64,000 nucleotides of DNA from Candidatus Mycolicibacterium alkanivorans (GCF_022760805.1 NZ_JAIVFL010000001.1:496001-560000), one strand, 5' to 3'; shown: positions 1 to 9,438, counted from the first letter of the stretch. The notes: a model not told the origin generated them from the sequence alone. Translations and numbers: made by a program.

Positions 1-259
1 GGGAGTGCTGGACGGCCGATTCGATGAGCATTCCGTTGGTCTGCTCCATGACCTCTTGATAGAGGAGCCGTTTACTGGCGAAGTAATGGTTGATGGCGGG
101 GCGCGTCAGGTCGGCGCGGATCGCGATTGCCTGGAAGGTCGCGGCGTCGTAACCGAGTTCGCTGAACACCTCGCGGGCGGCGCGCATGATGCGCTCACGC
201 GTCTCCGCCGCCTTAGCTGCAGGCGGCCGTCCGGGACCTCGACTGGCTGTGTGCGCCAT
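1..259 (-). CDS. TetR-family regulator, N-terminal part (cut by window edge)
   Basis: The reading frame starts at an ATG (complement of 257-259) and stays open to the left edge, so only about 86 N-terminal residues are visible. After a basic, Pro/Gly-rich leader comes a TetR-type DNA-binding domain: a first helix with RERIMRAAREVFSELGY, then a helix-turn-helix reading AIAIRADLTRPAINHYFASK at roughly residues 45-65. The ligand-binding domain lies outside the window, so the regulated genes cannot be inferred. Family assignment is secure, function is unknown. Confidence 0.85.
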   Translation of the reverse strand, partial: MAHTASRGPGRPPAAKAAETRERIMRAAREVFSELGYDAATFQAIAIRADLTRPAINHYFASKRLLYQEVMEQTNGMLIESAVQHS

Positions 260-629
260 AGTCAAATTCTGCCACAACGAGGGCACAATTTGACGGTGGC
301 CGTCATTTGCTTACCTGTTTCACATTTTGATTTCCGATAAACACTCTGTCTCATACGCGAGTCTTTGCAGTGCTTAAAATTTGATTGACAATTGTCCCGC
401 CGGCAGCAGCGCGTACCACCGCCGCCCTGCTCGCGCTGCGGACCAGGTCATCGCCCCCCATCCTGGCCGGGATCCGCAGCCCAAGGATGGGACGCAAACC
501 CGCCCACCGGACGCGCGTCGACCGCGACTACGAACCAATCCGCATCGACACGCAAACGCTGTTCAACGATCTCGCGCTCGAAACTCCGCTAGCCGCTTGA
601 GTATTCAGTACAAGGCCGAAGGAGTTCGG
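260..629. other. Intergenic stretch, possible eroded coding remnant
   Basis: This lies between the TetR start and the epoxide hydrolase 3' end. It begins with an AT-richer stretch (about 290-390) that probably carries the TetR promoter. A plus-strand frame from a TTG at 385 to a stop at 598-600 gives 71 residues with no domain I can name. It has no clear ribosome binding site and may be the N-terminal scrap of a lost enzyme gene. No functional gene is supported. Confidence 0.4.
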
Positions 630-1117
630 TCAACGCAGCGTGCCGAAGAATGCCCGAACGTCCTCGACGAACAGATCCGGCTGTTCGAGCGCGGCGAAGT
701 GTCCACCTCGCGGCATAGTTGTCCAGCGAGTGACGTTATAGTTGTTCTCACACCAGTGCCGCGCTGCCGGCAGGATTTCCTTGGGGAAAGCGGCTATGCC
801 AGTAGGCAATTCGACCCGACCTAAACTAGCAGATCCAGTGTAGCACTCTAGGAGCTTGGCGAAGCTCTCCCAGTAGATTCGTGCCGAGGAACTTCCGCTC
901 CTGGTCACCCAGTACAGCATCACGTTGTCGAGCAGTTCGTCGCGGGTGAGTACGTTCTCAGGATTGCCGTTGCAGTCCATCCACGACCAGAACTTCTCGA
1001 TGATCCACGCCATTTGCCCCACCGGCGAATCGACCAGCCCATAGCCCAATGTCTGCGGCCGGGTGGACTGTTCTTCGGAATACCCCATATCCCACCGCTG
1101 ATAGTGCTCCAACGTCG
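630..1117 (-). pseudogene. Epoxide hydrolase (EHN family), 3' part, separated by an ISL3 insertion
   Basis: This is the C-terminal 40 percent of an alpha/beta-hydrolase epoxide hydrolase with an N-terminal EHN domain. The fragment reads on from ATLEHYQRWDMGYSEEQS, carries the cap region, and ends with a catalytic-histidine segment (PRGGHFAALEQPDLFVED) and FFGTLR. It has no start of its own. Its 5' part is at 2510-3193, beyond an ISL3 element. Joining the two parts and removing one copy of the 8-bp target duplication gives 388 codons including the stop, in frame and of normal family length, so only the insertion breaks the gene. Confidence 0.9.
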
Positions 1118-2509
1118 GGCTCTTGTGACGTTGTAGTGGGTTCGTTGACCTGGGAATTTGGGCGCAACGCCGTGTCCTGCTTACGTTTTGGACTGCTAAA
1201 GGTTCAATCCGTGAGAAGGGTGTACGGCGTTGCGCATGTCCAGGGTATTCGCGACCGGTCTGGGTGACCAGAACATGGTGATCGAGGACGTGATGATCCA
1301 GACCGAGACCACGGGCCGCAAGCAGCCGAAGACCAGCGAGGTGCTGGTGTTCTCGGTGCGGCCCAAGGCGTCGCAGGCAGGCCGTTGCTCACGGTGTCGC
1401 AAGCGGTGCCCGGGCTATGACGCCGGCGGCCGGGACGGGGACGGGGTCAGGCGGTGGCGGACCCTGGATGTGGGAACCACGAAGGCGTATCTGCAGGCCG
1501 CGGCACCGCGGGTGGCATGCGGCGAGCACGGGGTGGTGGTGGCGCATGTGCCGTGGGCGCGCCCGGGTGCCAAACACACCTGGGCATTCGAGGACACCTG
1601 CGCGTGGCTGGCCGCCCACACCGCATTGAGTGTGCTCACGGTGCTGCTGCGGATCGCCTGGCGCACCGTGGCGGCGATCGTGACCAGGGTGGTGGCCGAT
1701 GGCCGCGACACCAACGATCTGCTCGCGGGACTGTCGCGGATCGGCATCGACGAGATCGCCTACCGCAAGGGGCACCGCTACTTGACGTGCGTGGTTGACC
1801 ACACGACAGGCCGGCTGGTGTGGGCCGGCGAGGGCCGCAACCAGGACACGCTGGGCCGGTTCTTCGACGAGCTGGGCGCCGAGCGGGCCGCAGCATTGAC
1901 GCATGTGAGCTGCGACGGCGCGGAATGGATCCACGCCCTGGTGCGTGCACGCGCGCCGCAGGCGCTGATTTGCCTGGACGCCTTCCATGTCGTGGCCTGG
2001 GCCATGAAGGCACTGGACAAGGTGCGGGTACGCACCATGACCAGCGCCGGGATCACCGATCGGCATGCGATGTGGGCGACCCGCAAGAACCCGGCCGAGT
2101 TGACCGGCGAGCAGCGCACCAGCCTCGCGGAGATCGCCGACACCAACGCCACCCTGTACCGGGGGTATCTGCTCAAAGAGCAGCTACGCGAGGTCTTTCG
2201 GGTCAAAGGCACCCACGGGCGGCAGCTACTGGCCGGGTGGTTGTCGTGGGCCTCGCACTCGCGCATCCCCGAATTCGTTGCGCTGGCCCGCAGCATCCGC
2301 CGCTACCGCGACCTGATCTGGAACACCCTCGATCACGGACTGTCCAACGCCCGCTCCGAGGCCACCAACACCCACCTGCGGGCATTGACCAAACGCGCCT
2401 ACGGATTCCACAGCCCTGACGCCCTGATCGGCATGGCCATGCTCACCCGAGGCGGCCTCTGCCCAGCACTACCAGGACGAAAATGACCCACTACAACGTC
2501 AGTAGATCC
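1118..2509 (+). mobile_element. ISL3-family insertion sequence A (1392 bp, complete)
   Basis: The terminal inverted repeats are about 24 bp with three mismatches: the left end begins GGCTCTTGTGACGTTG at 1118 and the right end, on the complement, begins GGATCTACTGACGTTG at 2509. The element is flanked by a perfect 8-bp direct repeat, CAACGTCG, at 1110-1117 and 2510-2517, the duplication size known for ISL3 elements. It encodes one transposase and sits inside the epoxide hydrolase gene, in the opposite orientation to it. Intact ends and a perfect duplication suggest a fairly recent insertion. Confidence 0.95.
1236..2486 (+). CDS. ISL3-family transposase A
   Basis: This is a DDE transposase of about 416 residues filling insertion sequence A. 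The N-terminal zinc-finger-like region has CSRCRKRC and a later Cys/His pair (VACGEHG). The catalytic core shows IGIDEIAYRKGHRYLT and the segment CDGAEWIHALVRARAP, followed by a conserved C-terminal RSEATNTHLRALTKRAYGFH typical of ISL3 enzymes. The ATG at 1236 is used as the start; a TTG at 1230 is the alternative. No frameshift is seen and the enzyme should be active. The stop falls at the edge of the right inverted repeat. Confidence 0.93.
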   Translation: MSRVFATGLGDQNMVIEDVMIQTETTGRKQPKTSEVLVFSVRPKASQAGRCSRCRKRCPGYDAGGRDGDGVRRWRTLDVGTTKAYLQAAAPRVACGEHGVVVAHVPWARPGAKHTWAFEDTCAWLAAHTALSVLTVLLRIAWRTVAAIVTRVVADGRDTNDLLAGLSRIGIDEIAYRKGHRYLTCVVDHTTGRLVWAGEGRNQDTLGRFFDELGAERAAALTHVSCDGAEWIHALVRARAPQALICLDAFHVVAWAMKALDKVRVRTMTSAGITDRHAMWATRKNPAELTGEQRTSLAEIADTNATLYRGYLLKEQLREVFRVKGTHGRQLLAGWLSWASHSRIPEFVALARSIRRYRDLIWNTLDHGLSNARSEATNTHLRALTKRAYGFHSPDALIGMAMLTRGGLCPALPGRK

Positions 2510-3193
2510 CAACGTCGCAAGGACCTGCCGATCTTCCTCGGTCGGATTAGCGAGGTCATCGGCCGAGGGATGGGCGACCGGCATGTTCAGGTGGATGCCT
2601 ACACAATGGCCGCGGTAGTGGCCGACCAATGTGGTGATCACCGCGCCCCAGTCACCGCCCTGCGCACCATAACGCTCATAACCCAGGCGCACCATAAGCG
2701 TCTCCCAAGCCTGCGCGATCTTTTCGACGCCCCACCCGGTGTGGGTGGGTTTCCCAGAAAAGCCGAAACCCGGAAGCGTCGGGCACACAACGTGGAAGGC
2801 ATCTTCGGCCCGCCCTCCGTGCGCCGTCGGGTTCGTCAGCGGCTCGATCACCTTATGAAACTCCACGATCGAGCCGGGCCAGCCATGGGAGATCAGCAGC
2901 GGGAAGGCGTCCTGATGGGGGGACCGCTGATGGATGAAATGGATGTCCAGACCTTCGATTTCGGTGAGGAAATGGTCAAATCGGTTGATCGCGGACTCAC
3001 GTGTGCGCCAGTTGTATCCGTCGGCCCAGTAGGACGCTAAAGAACGGGCGTACTCCAACGGCACGCCCTGGCTCCAGTCATCTACAGTTTGGGCTTCGGG
3101 CCAGCGTGTGTGCGCCAACCGCAATAGCAAATCGTCGATGACTTCATCGGGAACACCGATCCGAAAGGGCCTGATCTCTCGCGTCTCGCTCAT
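2510..3193 (-). pseudogene. Epoxide hydrolase (EHN family), 5' part, separated by an ISL3 insertion
   Basis: This is the N-terminal part of the epoxide hydrolase whose end is at 630-1117. From the ATG at 3193 it shows the EHN domain (IRPFRIGVPDEVIDDLLLRL), the oxyanion motif HGWPGSIVEFHKVIEPL and the nucleophile elbow AQGGDWG, whose Asp attacks the epoxide. The native frame ends at QVLATL, where the target duplication begins; beyond that it reads into the insertion sequence and ends at 2399. The truncated protein lacks the catalytic His, so it should be inactive unless the element excises. In an organism with an alkene/alkane monooxygenase, loss of an epoxide hydrolase may matter. Confidence 0.92.
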
Positions 3194-3321
3194 GTTTCCT
3201 CTCCGGTTAGACGGATGGGCAACAGAGTAGCCCAGGCCGAGGTTGCTGACTGGGGCAGCGGCGTGCCACGCCTATTTTGGCGCTTCCGGCTTTTCCGTGG
3301 GGCCGCGACCGGGCAGCTGCG

Positions 3322-3507
3322 TCAACGGCAGAGCCTGCCCTTGCCGATGGCCTCGGCAATCTCGGGCTCACGCTCGTCGCACATGCGCTCGATGGTGCGC
3401 AGCTGGCCGGTCCGCCACACCAGCGGCCGGGTCCGGCCGCTGGTGAAGACTCTGCGCACATCGGCCAGCACGCCGGTGGCCTGATCACTCGCGATCTGGA
3501 CAGTCAT
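3322..3507 (-). pseudogene. Aldehyde dehydrogenase, N-terminal remnant
   Basis: This 61-codon frame starts at an ATG (complement of 3505-3507) behind a good ribosome binding site (GAGGAG). It encodes the start of an aldehyde dehydrogenase of the coniferyl-aldehyde type: VRRVFTSGRTRPLVWRTGQL then RTIERMCDEREPEIAEAIGKG. It then breaks off into a stop. The rest of the roughly 450-residue enzyme is absent, and the following 130 bp show no matching frame. The intact start and Shine-Dalgarno next to a missing body indicate decay by deletion. Confidence 0.75.
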
Positions 3508-3644
3508 GGCAACTCCTCGAATAGGTCTGCTGGCCGCCAGCTTGCCGCATCATCGGCGGGCGGCGACACCCTCGTCGTCCGAACTGACTGTGGATCGCGT
3601 CTTCCCGGCCGACCGGCGACATCTGGGAACTATGGTCTTCAGAC

Positions 3645-4208
3645 ATGGCCACTGTCGCCACCAGAGAGGCGTACTTCGAGACGGGCCTCGAAGTACTCGC
3701 CGATCTGGGCTTCGGCGGACTGAAGCTGGCCGAGGTGTGCCACCGGCTCGGAGTCACCACGGGGTCGTTCTACCACTATTTCTCCAGCTGGCCGGCCTAC
3801 AGCCGGGAGCTGATCGCCTACTGGGTGCAGGACCGCACCATGCGAATGGCCAGGGCCTTCAATGCGGTGACCGATCCGCGGCAGCGGATGCAGGTCATCA
3901 TCCGCGCCGTGCTGTCGCTCCCGCACGGCGCCGAAGCCGCGATCAGGTCGTGGAGTTCGGTGGACCCCGAGGTCTACAAGGTCCAGGTCGAGGTCGACGA
4001 GGAGCGCTACCGGGTCTGCTACGACTATGCGATGGATATCGTCCGCGACGAGCGGCAGGCCGAGGTGTTCGCCGACTGGTGCGTCTACATGCTGGTCGGC
4101 TACGAACAGGCGACCCTGCCCCGCGATCCGCGGGTCTACGAGTGGATCAGCAGCCAGATGCTCGACGCGCTCGACTCCGGCAGCTTCAGCACCGTGCCGC
4201 CCCGGTGA
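3645..4208 (+). CDS. TetR-family transcriptional regulator
   Basis: This 187-residue regulator starts at ATG 3645. The N-terminal helix-turn-helix reads LKLAEVCHRLGVTTGSFYHY at about residues 26-45, followed by an all-helical ligand domain. Its stop overlaps the GTG of the next gene (GTGA), so it is translationally coupled to the FUSC-like membrane protein and probably represses that transporter and itself. The ligand is unknown; an aromatic or weak acid would fit the neighbour. Confidence 0.9.
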   Translation: MATVATREAYFETGLEVLADLGFGGLKLAEVCHRLGVTTGSFYHYFSSWPAYSRELIAYWVQDRTMRMARAFNAVTDPRQRMQVIIRAVLSLPHGAEAAIRSWSSVDPEVYKVQVEVDEERYRVCYDYAMDIVRDERQAEVFADWCVYMLVGYEQATLPRDPRVYEWISSQMLDALDSGSFSTVPPR

Positions 4209-6385
4209 CCCGGACCGATTCCGTCGAGCCCGCGCACCGCGATGTGGGTGGCTGGCGCCGGGCGGCCAACCGGATCCGCACGCGCGACCCCGAACACGAC
4301 GGGGCGCGGCGCGCACTGCGTGCAGCCATCGTCATCCCCGTCGCGGCGGCGGTCAGCTTCGCCGTCGGCGGCGGTTCGCAGACACCGCTGTTCACGATCT
4401 TCGGTTCGATCGCCCTACTGATCGTCGTGGACTTTCCCGGCAACATGAACACCCGCGCGCTGGCCTACACCGGTCTTGGCTTCAACGGCGCGGTGCTGAT
4501 CAGCGTTGGAACTCTGGCCGCTCCCGTGCCGTGGCTGGCGGTCTCGCTGATGTTCGTCCTGGGTGCGCTGGTCAGTTTCGCCGGTGTGCTCAGCGAGATC
4601 ATCGCGGCCGGCCAACGCGCGACGCTGCTTACGTTCGTGCTGCCGATCTGCACGCCGGGGGGCCCGCTGGGTGAACGGCTGCTGGGATGGGCGATCGCGC
4701 TGGCCATCTGCATGCCCGCCGCACTGTTTCTGTTCCCGCCGCGCCACCACGGTGAGCTGCGCCGTCATGCGGCCGCGGTGTGCCAGGTGCTGGCCGCGCG
4801 GATCGAGGGCACCGCGACGGGCGCCGACCTCACCGGGGCGATGGATGCCTTGCGCGCCAATTTCCTGGGCGCGGCGTACCGGCCGGTGGCCCTGACCGCT
4901 GGCAGTCGCGCCTTGGTCCGGGTCGTCGACGACCTGCAGTGGTTGTGCGATCGCGTCACTGACGACACCGGCGGCCTGCTCGGGTCGATGGCCGAGCCCG
5001 CGGTGCGGGTGCTCCGCGACTGCGCCCGCATCCTGGGCATCACCCGCCCGGCCGACCGGGCCGGTGCGCGTGCCGATCTGAGCACCGCCCTGGCCGAGCT
5101 GCGAACCATCGCGGTGGGCAGCTACCGGCAGGACATCGTCGACATCCTCGCCGAGCCGGACGAGGCCGCCGCTGTCGAACTGGGCCGCACACTGCTGAGC
5201 CGACGCACCATCGGCGCCACGATCGCCGTCACCGGGCGCCTGATCGCCAGTGCCGCGGCGGCCGATGCCCGCCCGGCATGGGCCCGCGTGCTGGGCAGGC
5301 AGCTTCCCGAAACCGGTGTGGCCGACCGGGTTTACTCCGAGACCGCGGCGGTCACCGCGCTGATGACCGGCTATCTGGTGACCCGAGCTGTCACCGTGCG
5401 CAACAGCGCGCGAACCGGCCTCGGCCTGGCCCTGGCCGTGCTGGTGACATTCGTGTTTCCGGTCCAGCATGGGTTCTGGGTGGTGCTGGGGGCGCTGTCG
5501 GTCCTGCGCAGCAGCGCCCTGACTACCGGAACGAGCATGCTGCGCGCGGTCACCGGCACCGTGATCGGCTTCGTCATCGGCGCCGTCGTCATCGAGTTGC
5601 TCGGCATCGATCCCGTCGTGATGTGGGTGCTGCTGCCCGTGGTGGCGTTCGGGTCGGCCTACGTGCCCGAGATCGGCTCGTTCACCGCCAGTCAGGCCGC
5701 CTTCACCATGATGGTGCTGATCGTGTTCAACCTGATCGTGCCCACCGGGTGGAAGGTCGGCTTGATCCGGGTCGAGGACGTGGTGGTCGGGGCGTGCGTC
5801 GGCGTCGTCGTCTCGCTATTGCTGTGGCCACGCGGCGCCAAAACGTCGGTACAGCGGGCCATCGACGCGTCCTGCGAGGTGGGGTCGCGCTACCTGCGCG
5901 CGGCGGTGAACCGGGTCACCCGCGGCGCGTTCGAGCAGGCCGAGAACCGGGTCAACGCCCTGAGCCATGATGCGCTCACGGCATCTCGGACATTGGATGA
6001 TGCTGTACGCCAATACCTTTCGGAAAGTAGCGGACCTATCGACTCACGTGCGCCAGTGGTGCGGGCATCCAACCGCGCCATTCGGCTGCGCACGGCCGCC
6101 GATCTCATCGCCGACATTGTGCCGCCACCGCTCGGGGTGTATCCGCAGGCGCGTCAGGTGCTCGAGACCCACACCACGGCGGTGTGCGCCCGCCTCGACG
6201 GCAGCGATCCCAACGCATCGCTCCCCCCGATCAGCGACGCATTGGTGCCCGCCCTGCGTGCCGAGGCCGCTGCAGGCGAGCTCACCGTTTCGGCGGCCCT
6301 GCCATTGGTGACCGCGGCGGCCAACATCGGCGAGCTCGAGCTGACCTATCCGCCGGCGGCTGCCGCCGACCCCGCACACACCTAG
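4205..6385 (+). CDS. FUSC-like (aromatic acid exporter family) membrane protein
   Basis: This 726-residue protein starts at a GTG overlapping the stop of the TetR gene. The open frame extends further upstream through that gene but has no coding signal there. The layout is that of FUSC/ArAE proteins: two membrane blocks of about six helices each (early: AIVIPVAAAVSFAVGGG to ICMPAALFLFPP; late: LALAVLVTFVFPVQHGFWVV to VVVSLLLWPRG), each followed by a cytoplasmic helical region. Homologues export aromatic acids or other toxic organics. The TetR coupling suggests inducible efflux; the substrate is not determined. Confidence 0.85.
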   Translation: MTRTDSVEPAHRDVGGWRRAANRIRTRDPEHDGARRALRAAIVIPVAAAVSFAVGGGSQTPLFTIFGSIALLIVVDFPGNMNTRALAYTGLGFNGAVLISVGTLAAPVPWLAVSLMFVLGALVSFAGVLSEIIAAGQRATLLTFVLPICTPGGPLGERLLGWAIALAICMPAALFLFPPRHHGELRRHAAAVCQVLAARIEGTATGADLTGAMDALRANFLGAAYRPVALTAGSRALVRVVDDLQWLCDRVTDDTGGLLGSMAEPAVRVLRDCARILGITRPADRAGARADLSTALAELRTIAVGSYRQDIVDILAEPDEAAAVELGRTLLSRRTIGATIAVTGRLIASAAAADARPAWARVLGRQLPETGVADRVYSETAAVTALMTGYLVTRAVTVRNSARTGLGLALAVLVTFVFPVQHGFWVVLGALSVLRSSALTTGTSMLRAVTGTVIGFVIGAVVIELLGIDPVVMWVLLPVVAFGSAYVPEIGSFTASQAAFTMMVLIVFNLIVPTGWKVGLIRVEDVVVGACVGVVVSLLLWPRGAKTSVQRAIDASCEVGSRYLRAAVNRVTRGAFEQAENRVNALSHDALTASRTLDDAVRQYLSESSGPIDSRAPVVRASNRAIRLRTAADLIADIVPPPLGVYPQARQVLETHTTAVCARLDGSDPNASLPPISDALVPALRAEAAAGELTVSAALPLVTAAANIGELELTYPPAAAADPAHT

Positions 6386-6398
6386 CGCGAAAGTCCTC

Positions 6399-7800
6399 TC
6401 AGCTCAACACTTCCAGTGCCGCCGCACGCGCCTCGGCCACACTGGCCGCGGTCAGCACCGCCTCGGCCGCGTCGCGGCACTGCGCCAGGGTGACCGACGC
6501 CAGCTTGGCGCCGACACCGGTGATGGCGGCGGCGGCCGCCGACAGCGACGTCACGCCCAGACCGGTCAGCACACATGCGAGCAGCGGGTCGGCGGCGGCC
6601 TCACCACACACCCCCACCGGCTTGCTGGCCGTCACCCCGGCCCGTGCGGTCTGCGCCACGAGCGCCAAGACGCCGGGCTGCCACGGATCGGTCAGCGCGG
6701 CCAGTTCGGCCGACATGCGGTCAGCGGCCATCGTGTACTGGGCCAGGTCGTTGGTGCCGATCGAGAGGAACTCGACGTGCTCGAGGATCCGGTGCGCCAG
6801 CAGGGCTGCGGCGGGCACCTCGATCATGACGCCGGGGGTCAGGTTTCGCGCGCGCGCTCGGCGAAGCGCTTGGCCTCATCGGGCGTGGCGATCATCGGTG
6901 CCATCACCCACGGCGAGCTGCCGGCGCCGAGCGGGCCGCTGAGCCGTCCTGGACGTTGGCCAGGATCGCCACCGGGTGCCCGTCGGCCGTGGCGCCGGGA
7001 CCGGTCCAGCCGGCCGTCGCGGCGGCCGCGGCGTCCGCGGCTTCGACGGCCGCGGCGGCCTCCGCCGGGTCGGGCGACGCGGTGACGGTGCCGCGGGTGC
7101 CGTCGACCAGCACGTCGGTGCCGGCTGCGATGTCGTCGAGGCCGCTGACCGCGACCACGCAGGGAATTCCCAGCTGGCGGGCGACGATGGCGGTGTGGCT
7201 GGTCGGCCCGCCCAGGGTGGTGGCCAGCCCGACGACCAGCGCCGGGTCCAGGCTCGCGGTGTCGGCGGGCGCGAGGTCCTCGGCACACAGGATCGACGGC
7301 CGGGAAGGCACCGGCACGCCCGGCTCGGGTAGGCCACTGAGCTCGGCGACCACCCGGTCACGGATGTCGCGCAGATCGGTCACCCGCTCGGCCATCAGCC
7401 CCCCGACCTGGGTGAACAAGTCGATGAACTGGGCGACCGCCTCGGCGGTTGCCCGCACGGCGGGCACACCTTCCCTGATGCGTTTCTCGGCGGCGCCCAG
7501 CCATGCACGGTCCTGCGCCAGCATCGCCGTGGCGGCTAGCACCTCGGAGGCGGCTCCGGTGGTGGTGGCGGCGCGCTCGCGGAGGCGGTCGGCGACGGTG
7601 GCCGCCGCGGCGGTGAACCGGGCGGCCTCGGCGTCGCGCTCTCCCTCGGCGACCTCGCCGCCGGGTTCGAGTTCCTCGAGCGGGGGCAACTTGCCAGGGC
7701 GGATGACGGGCGCGAACCGGACGCCGGGAACCACGGGGACGCCGGTGAGAACAGCGCCGGGCGCTGTGGTCACTGAAGGAGGCCGGATCGAGGCGGACAT
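6399..7800 (-). pseudogene. ptsI: PTS enzyme I (ptsI), internally deleted and frameshifted
   Basis: Enzyme I transfers phosphate from PEP to HPr. The N-terminal half is readable from ATG 7800, including the phosphohistidine site GGPTSHTAIVARQLGIPCVV, down to ILANVQDG. The C-terminal part is readable at 6827-6399 with SIGTNDLAQYTMAADR and VCGEAAADP. Between them about 80 residues, including the FRTE and RTLDAGSDKP regions that bind PEP, are missing. A short piece (PWVMAPMIATPDEAKRFAER) lies in yet another frame near 6839-6900. At least one large deletion and two frameshifts are needed, so no functional enzyme I can be made from this copy. Confidence 0.92.
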
Positions 7801-7810
7801 GTGAATCACG

Positions 7811-7903
7811 CTACCGCCGCGCGTCGGTGGCCGAGCTGGCCAGGCCTACGACGTCACTACCGAAACGGTGCGCCGCGACCCGGCCGTCGGTGTGCGGTTC
7901 TAT
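7811..7903 (+). pseudogene. DeoR-type fructose regulator remnant (fused to fruK scrap)
   Basis: The plus strand reads RASVAELA and then, after a one-base slip near 7840, AYDVTTETVRRD. Together these are the helix-turn-helix of a DeoR-family regulator. The start and the whole sensor domain are gone. From RRD the frame runs directly, across the ISL3 element inserted at 7904, into a fragment of 1-phosphofructokinase at 9298-9438. The regulator and kinase genes were therefore fused by a deletion. The order ptsI (minus), deoR, fruK, ..., ptsH (plus) matches mycobacterial fructose PTS loci. Confidence 0.75.
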
Positions 7904-9289
7904 GGCTCTCCTGACGTTCATGTGGATCGGGGAGCGTGTGGTATGGGCCGGGGATGGTGAGTGGGGACGCACGGACGGTGATCTAGGTTCGAAGGCTCTG
8001 ACCCCAATCGATCCTGGAGCCGTCCGTGCGCGCATCAACCCTACTCAATTCCCTCCTCGGACTGTCTGGGGTGCGGGCCGGCAAGACCGCTGTGTGCGAC
8101 GGCGAGCTGCGGGTGACGGTTAGCTTGCGCCGTCGGCGGCTGTGCTGCCCGCAGTGTTCGTTTAGCACCGGGCACCGCTATGACACCCGTGAGGTGGACT
8201 CATCGTGGCGGCATCTGGACATGGGTGGGCGGATATGTCGGATCCTGTTGCGGCGCAGACGGCTGCGCTGCCCGGACCACGGTGTGCTGGCCGAGGGCGT
8301 GCCGTTTGCGCGCCCCGATTCCCGGCACACCCGCGACTTCGAGGACCTGGTGGCGTGGCTGGTCACCAAGGCCGACAAGACCACCGTCAGCAGCTTTGCC
8401 CGTGTCGCCTGGCGCACCGTGGGCGCGATCTGTGAGCGGGTCGTCGCCGACGTGTTAGACCCCGACCGGCTGTGCGGGCTGGTCGACATCGGCGTCGATG
8501 AGATCTCCTGGCGCAAACACCACCGGTATTTGACGCTGGTCTCCGACCACGACAGCGGCACCATCGTGTGGGGCAAACCCGGTAAGGACACCGACACCTT
8601 GGGCGCATTCTTCGACGAGCTGCCCGACGGCGGCGCATCCCTGGAGGCGGTGTCGATGGACATGGGACCGGCCTACGCCAAAGCCGTGCGCGAGCGGGCA
8701 CCAGCGGCGGTCATCTGCTTTGATCCCTTCCACGTTGTCAAAGTCGTCACCGATGCGCTTGAGGCGGTGCGCCGCCAGGTCTGGCAGGCCGCCCGCACAC
8801 TGCCCGATCAGCGCATCGCCAAGACGTTCAAGGGCGCTCGCTGGGCGCTGCTGAAGAATCCTGCCGACCTCACCGACACCCAAGCCCAAACCCTACGGGA
8901 GATGAAACGCAACGGTGGAATACTTTGGCGCGCCTACCAACTCAAGGAAGCACTTCGCGAGGTATTCGCCGGCGACCTCGACACGGCCACCGTCGCCGAA
9001 CTGCTCAATCGCTGGTGCGCACGAGCCCAACGCAGCCGCATCCCCGAGTTCATTAAGGCCGGACGCACCATCCGTAAACACCGCGCCGGCATCGACGCCG
9101 CCCTCGAGCGCGGACTCTCCAACGGACGCCATGAAGGGCTCAACACCAAGGTGCGGCTTCTCATCCGACGCGCCTACGGCTTCCACAGTGCCAAGGCCGC
9201 CCTCGCGCTCATCCTCCTAGCCTGCGGACCCGTCACCCTGAAGCTCCCATACCACACAGGAGGTCATCCACATTCATGTCAGTAGAGCC
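7904..9289 (+). mobile_element. ISL3-family insertion sequence B (1386 bp, complete)
   Basis: The left end begins GGCTCTCCTGACGTTCATG at 7904 and the complement of the right end begins GGCTCTACTGACATGAATG at 9289, so the ends are imperfect inverted repeats. A perfect 8-bp duplication, GGTTCTAT, is present at 7896-7903 and 9290-9297. The transposase has the same family architecture as that of element A but differs clearly in sequence. The element interrupts the deoR-fruK remnant, so it need not have caused the original loss of the genes. Confidence 0.95.
8026..9285 (+). CDS. ISL3-family transposase B
   Basis: This 419-residue DDE transposase starts at GTG 8026. The N-terminal zinc ribbon is visible as RLCCPQCSF and LRCPDHGVL. 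The catalytic domain contains DIGVDEISWRKHHRYLTLVS and SMDMGPAYAKAVRERAPAAV, and the C-terminal part has GRHEGLNTKVRLLIRRAYGF. The frame is uninterrupted and the stop lies inside the right inverted repeat. It should mobilise element B. Confidence 0.93.
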   Translation: MRASTLLNSLLGLSGVRAGKTAVCDGELRVTVSLRRRRLCCPQCSFSTGHRYDTREVDSSWRHLDMGGRICRILLRRRRLRCPDHGVLAEGVPFARPDSRHTRDFEDLVAWLVTKADKTTVSSFARVAWRTVGAICERVVADVLDPDRLCGLVDIGVDEISWRKHHRYLTLVSDHDSGTIVWGKPGKDTDTLGAFFDELPDGGASLEAVSMDMGPAYAKAVRERAPAAVICFDPFHVVKVVTDALEAVRRQVWQAARTLPDQRIAKTFKGARWALLKNPADLTDTQAQTLREMKRNGGILWRAYQLKEALREVFAGDLDTATVAELLNRWCARAQRSRIPEFIKAGRTIRKHRAGIDAALERGLSNGRHEGLNTKVRLLIRRAYGFHSAKAALALILLACGPVTLKLPYHTGGHPHSCQ

Positions 9290-9297
9290 GGTTCTAT

Positions 9298-9438
9298 GCG
9301 GTTCCCGTCGACGGCGTGGTGCGCGTCAACCTCACGATCACTGAATCCGACCGCACCACAACGAAGATCAACGAGCCCGGCGCGGTGATCGACGAGGCCG
9401 CGGAGGAGGCGGCCAACGCCGTCCTGGCCCCCGCCTGA
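9298..9438 (+). pseudogene. 1-phosphofructokinase (fruK) remnant and trailing fragment
   Basis: Directly after the ISL3-B target repeat the frame continues as AVPVDGVVRVNLTITESDRT then TTKINEPGA, the diagnostic N-terminal segment of PfkB-type 1-phosphofructokinase. It then jumps to DEAAEEAANAVLAPA and a stop at 9436-9438. That tail does not belong to fruK and may be the end of fruA, the gene usually found just before ptsH; this is inference. All kinase catalytic residues are lost. Confidence 0.75.

Noticed and set aside
4415..5470. 351-codon minus-strand open frame
   Set aside because: Antisense shadow of the FUSC-like gene; composition rich in Gln/Arg/Gly/His with no motif.
9298..9438. Functional short peptide gene
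   Set aside because: It begins inside a kinase domain with no start codon and reads on from the DeoR remnant, so it is a scrap.
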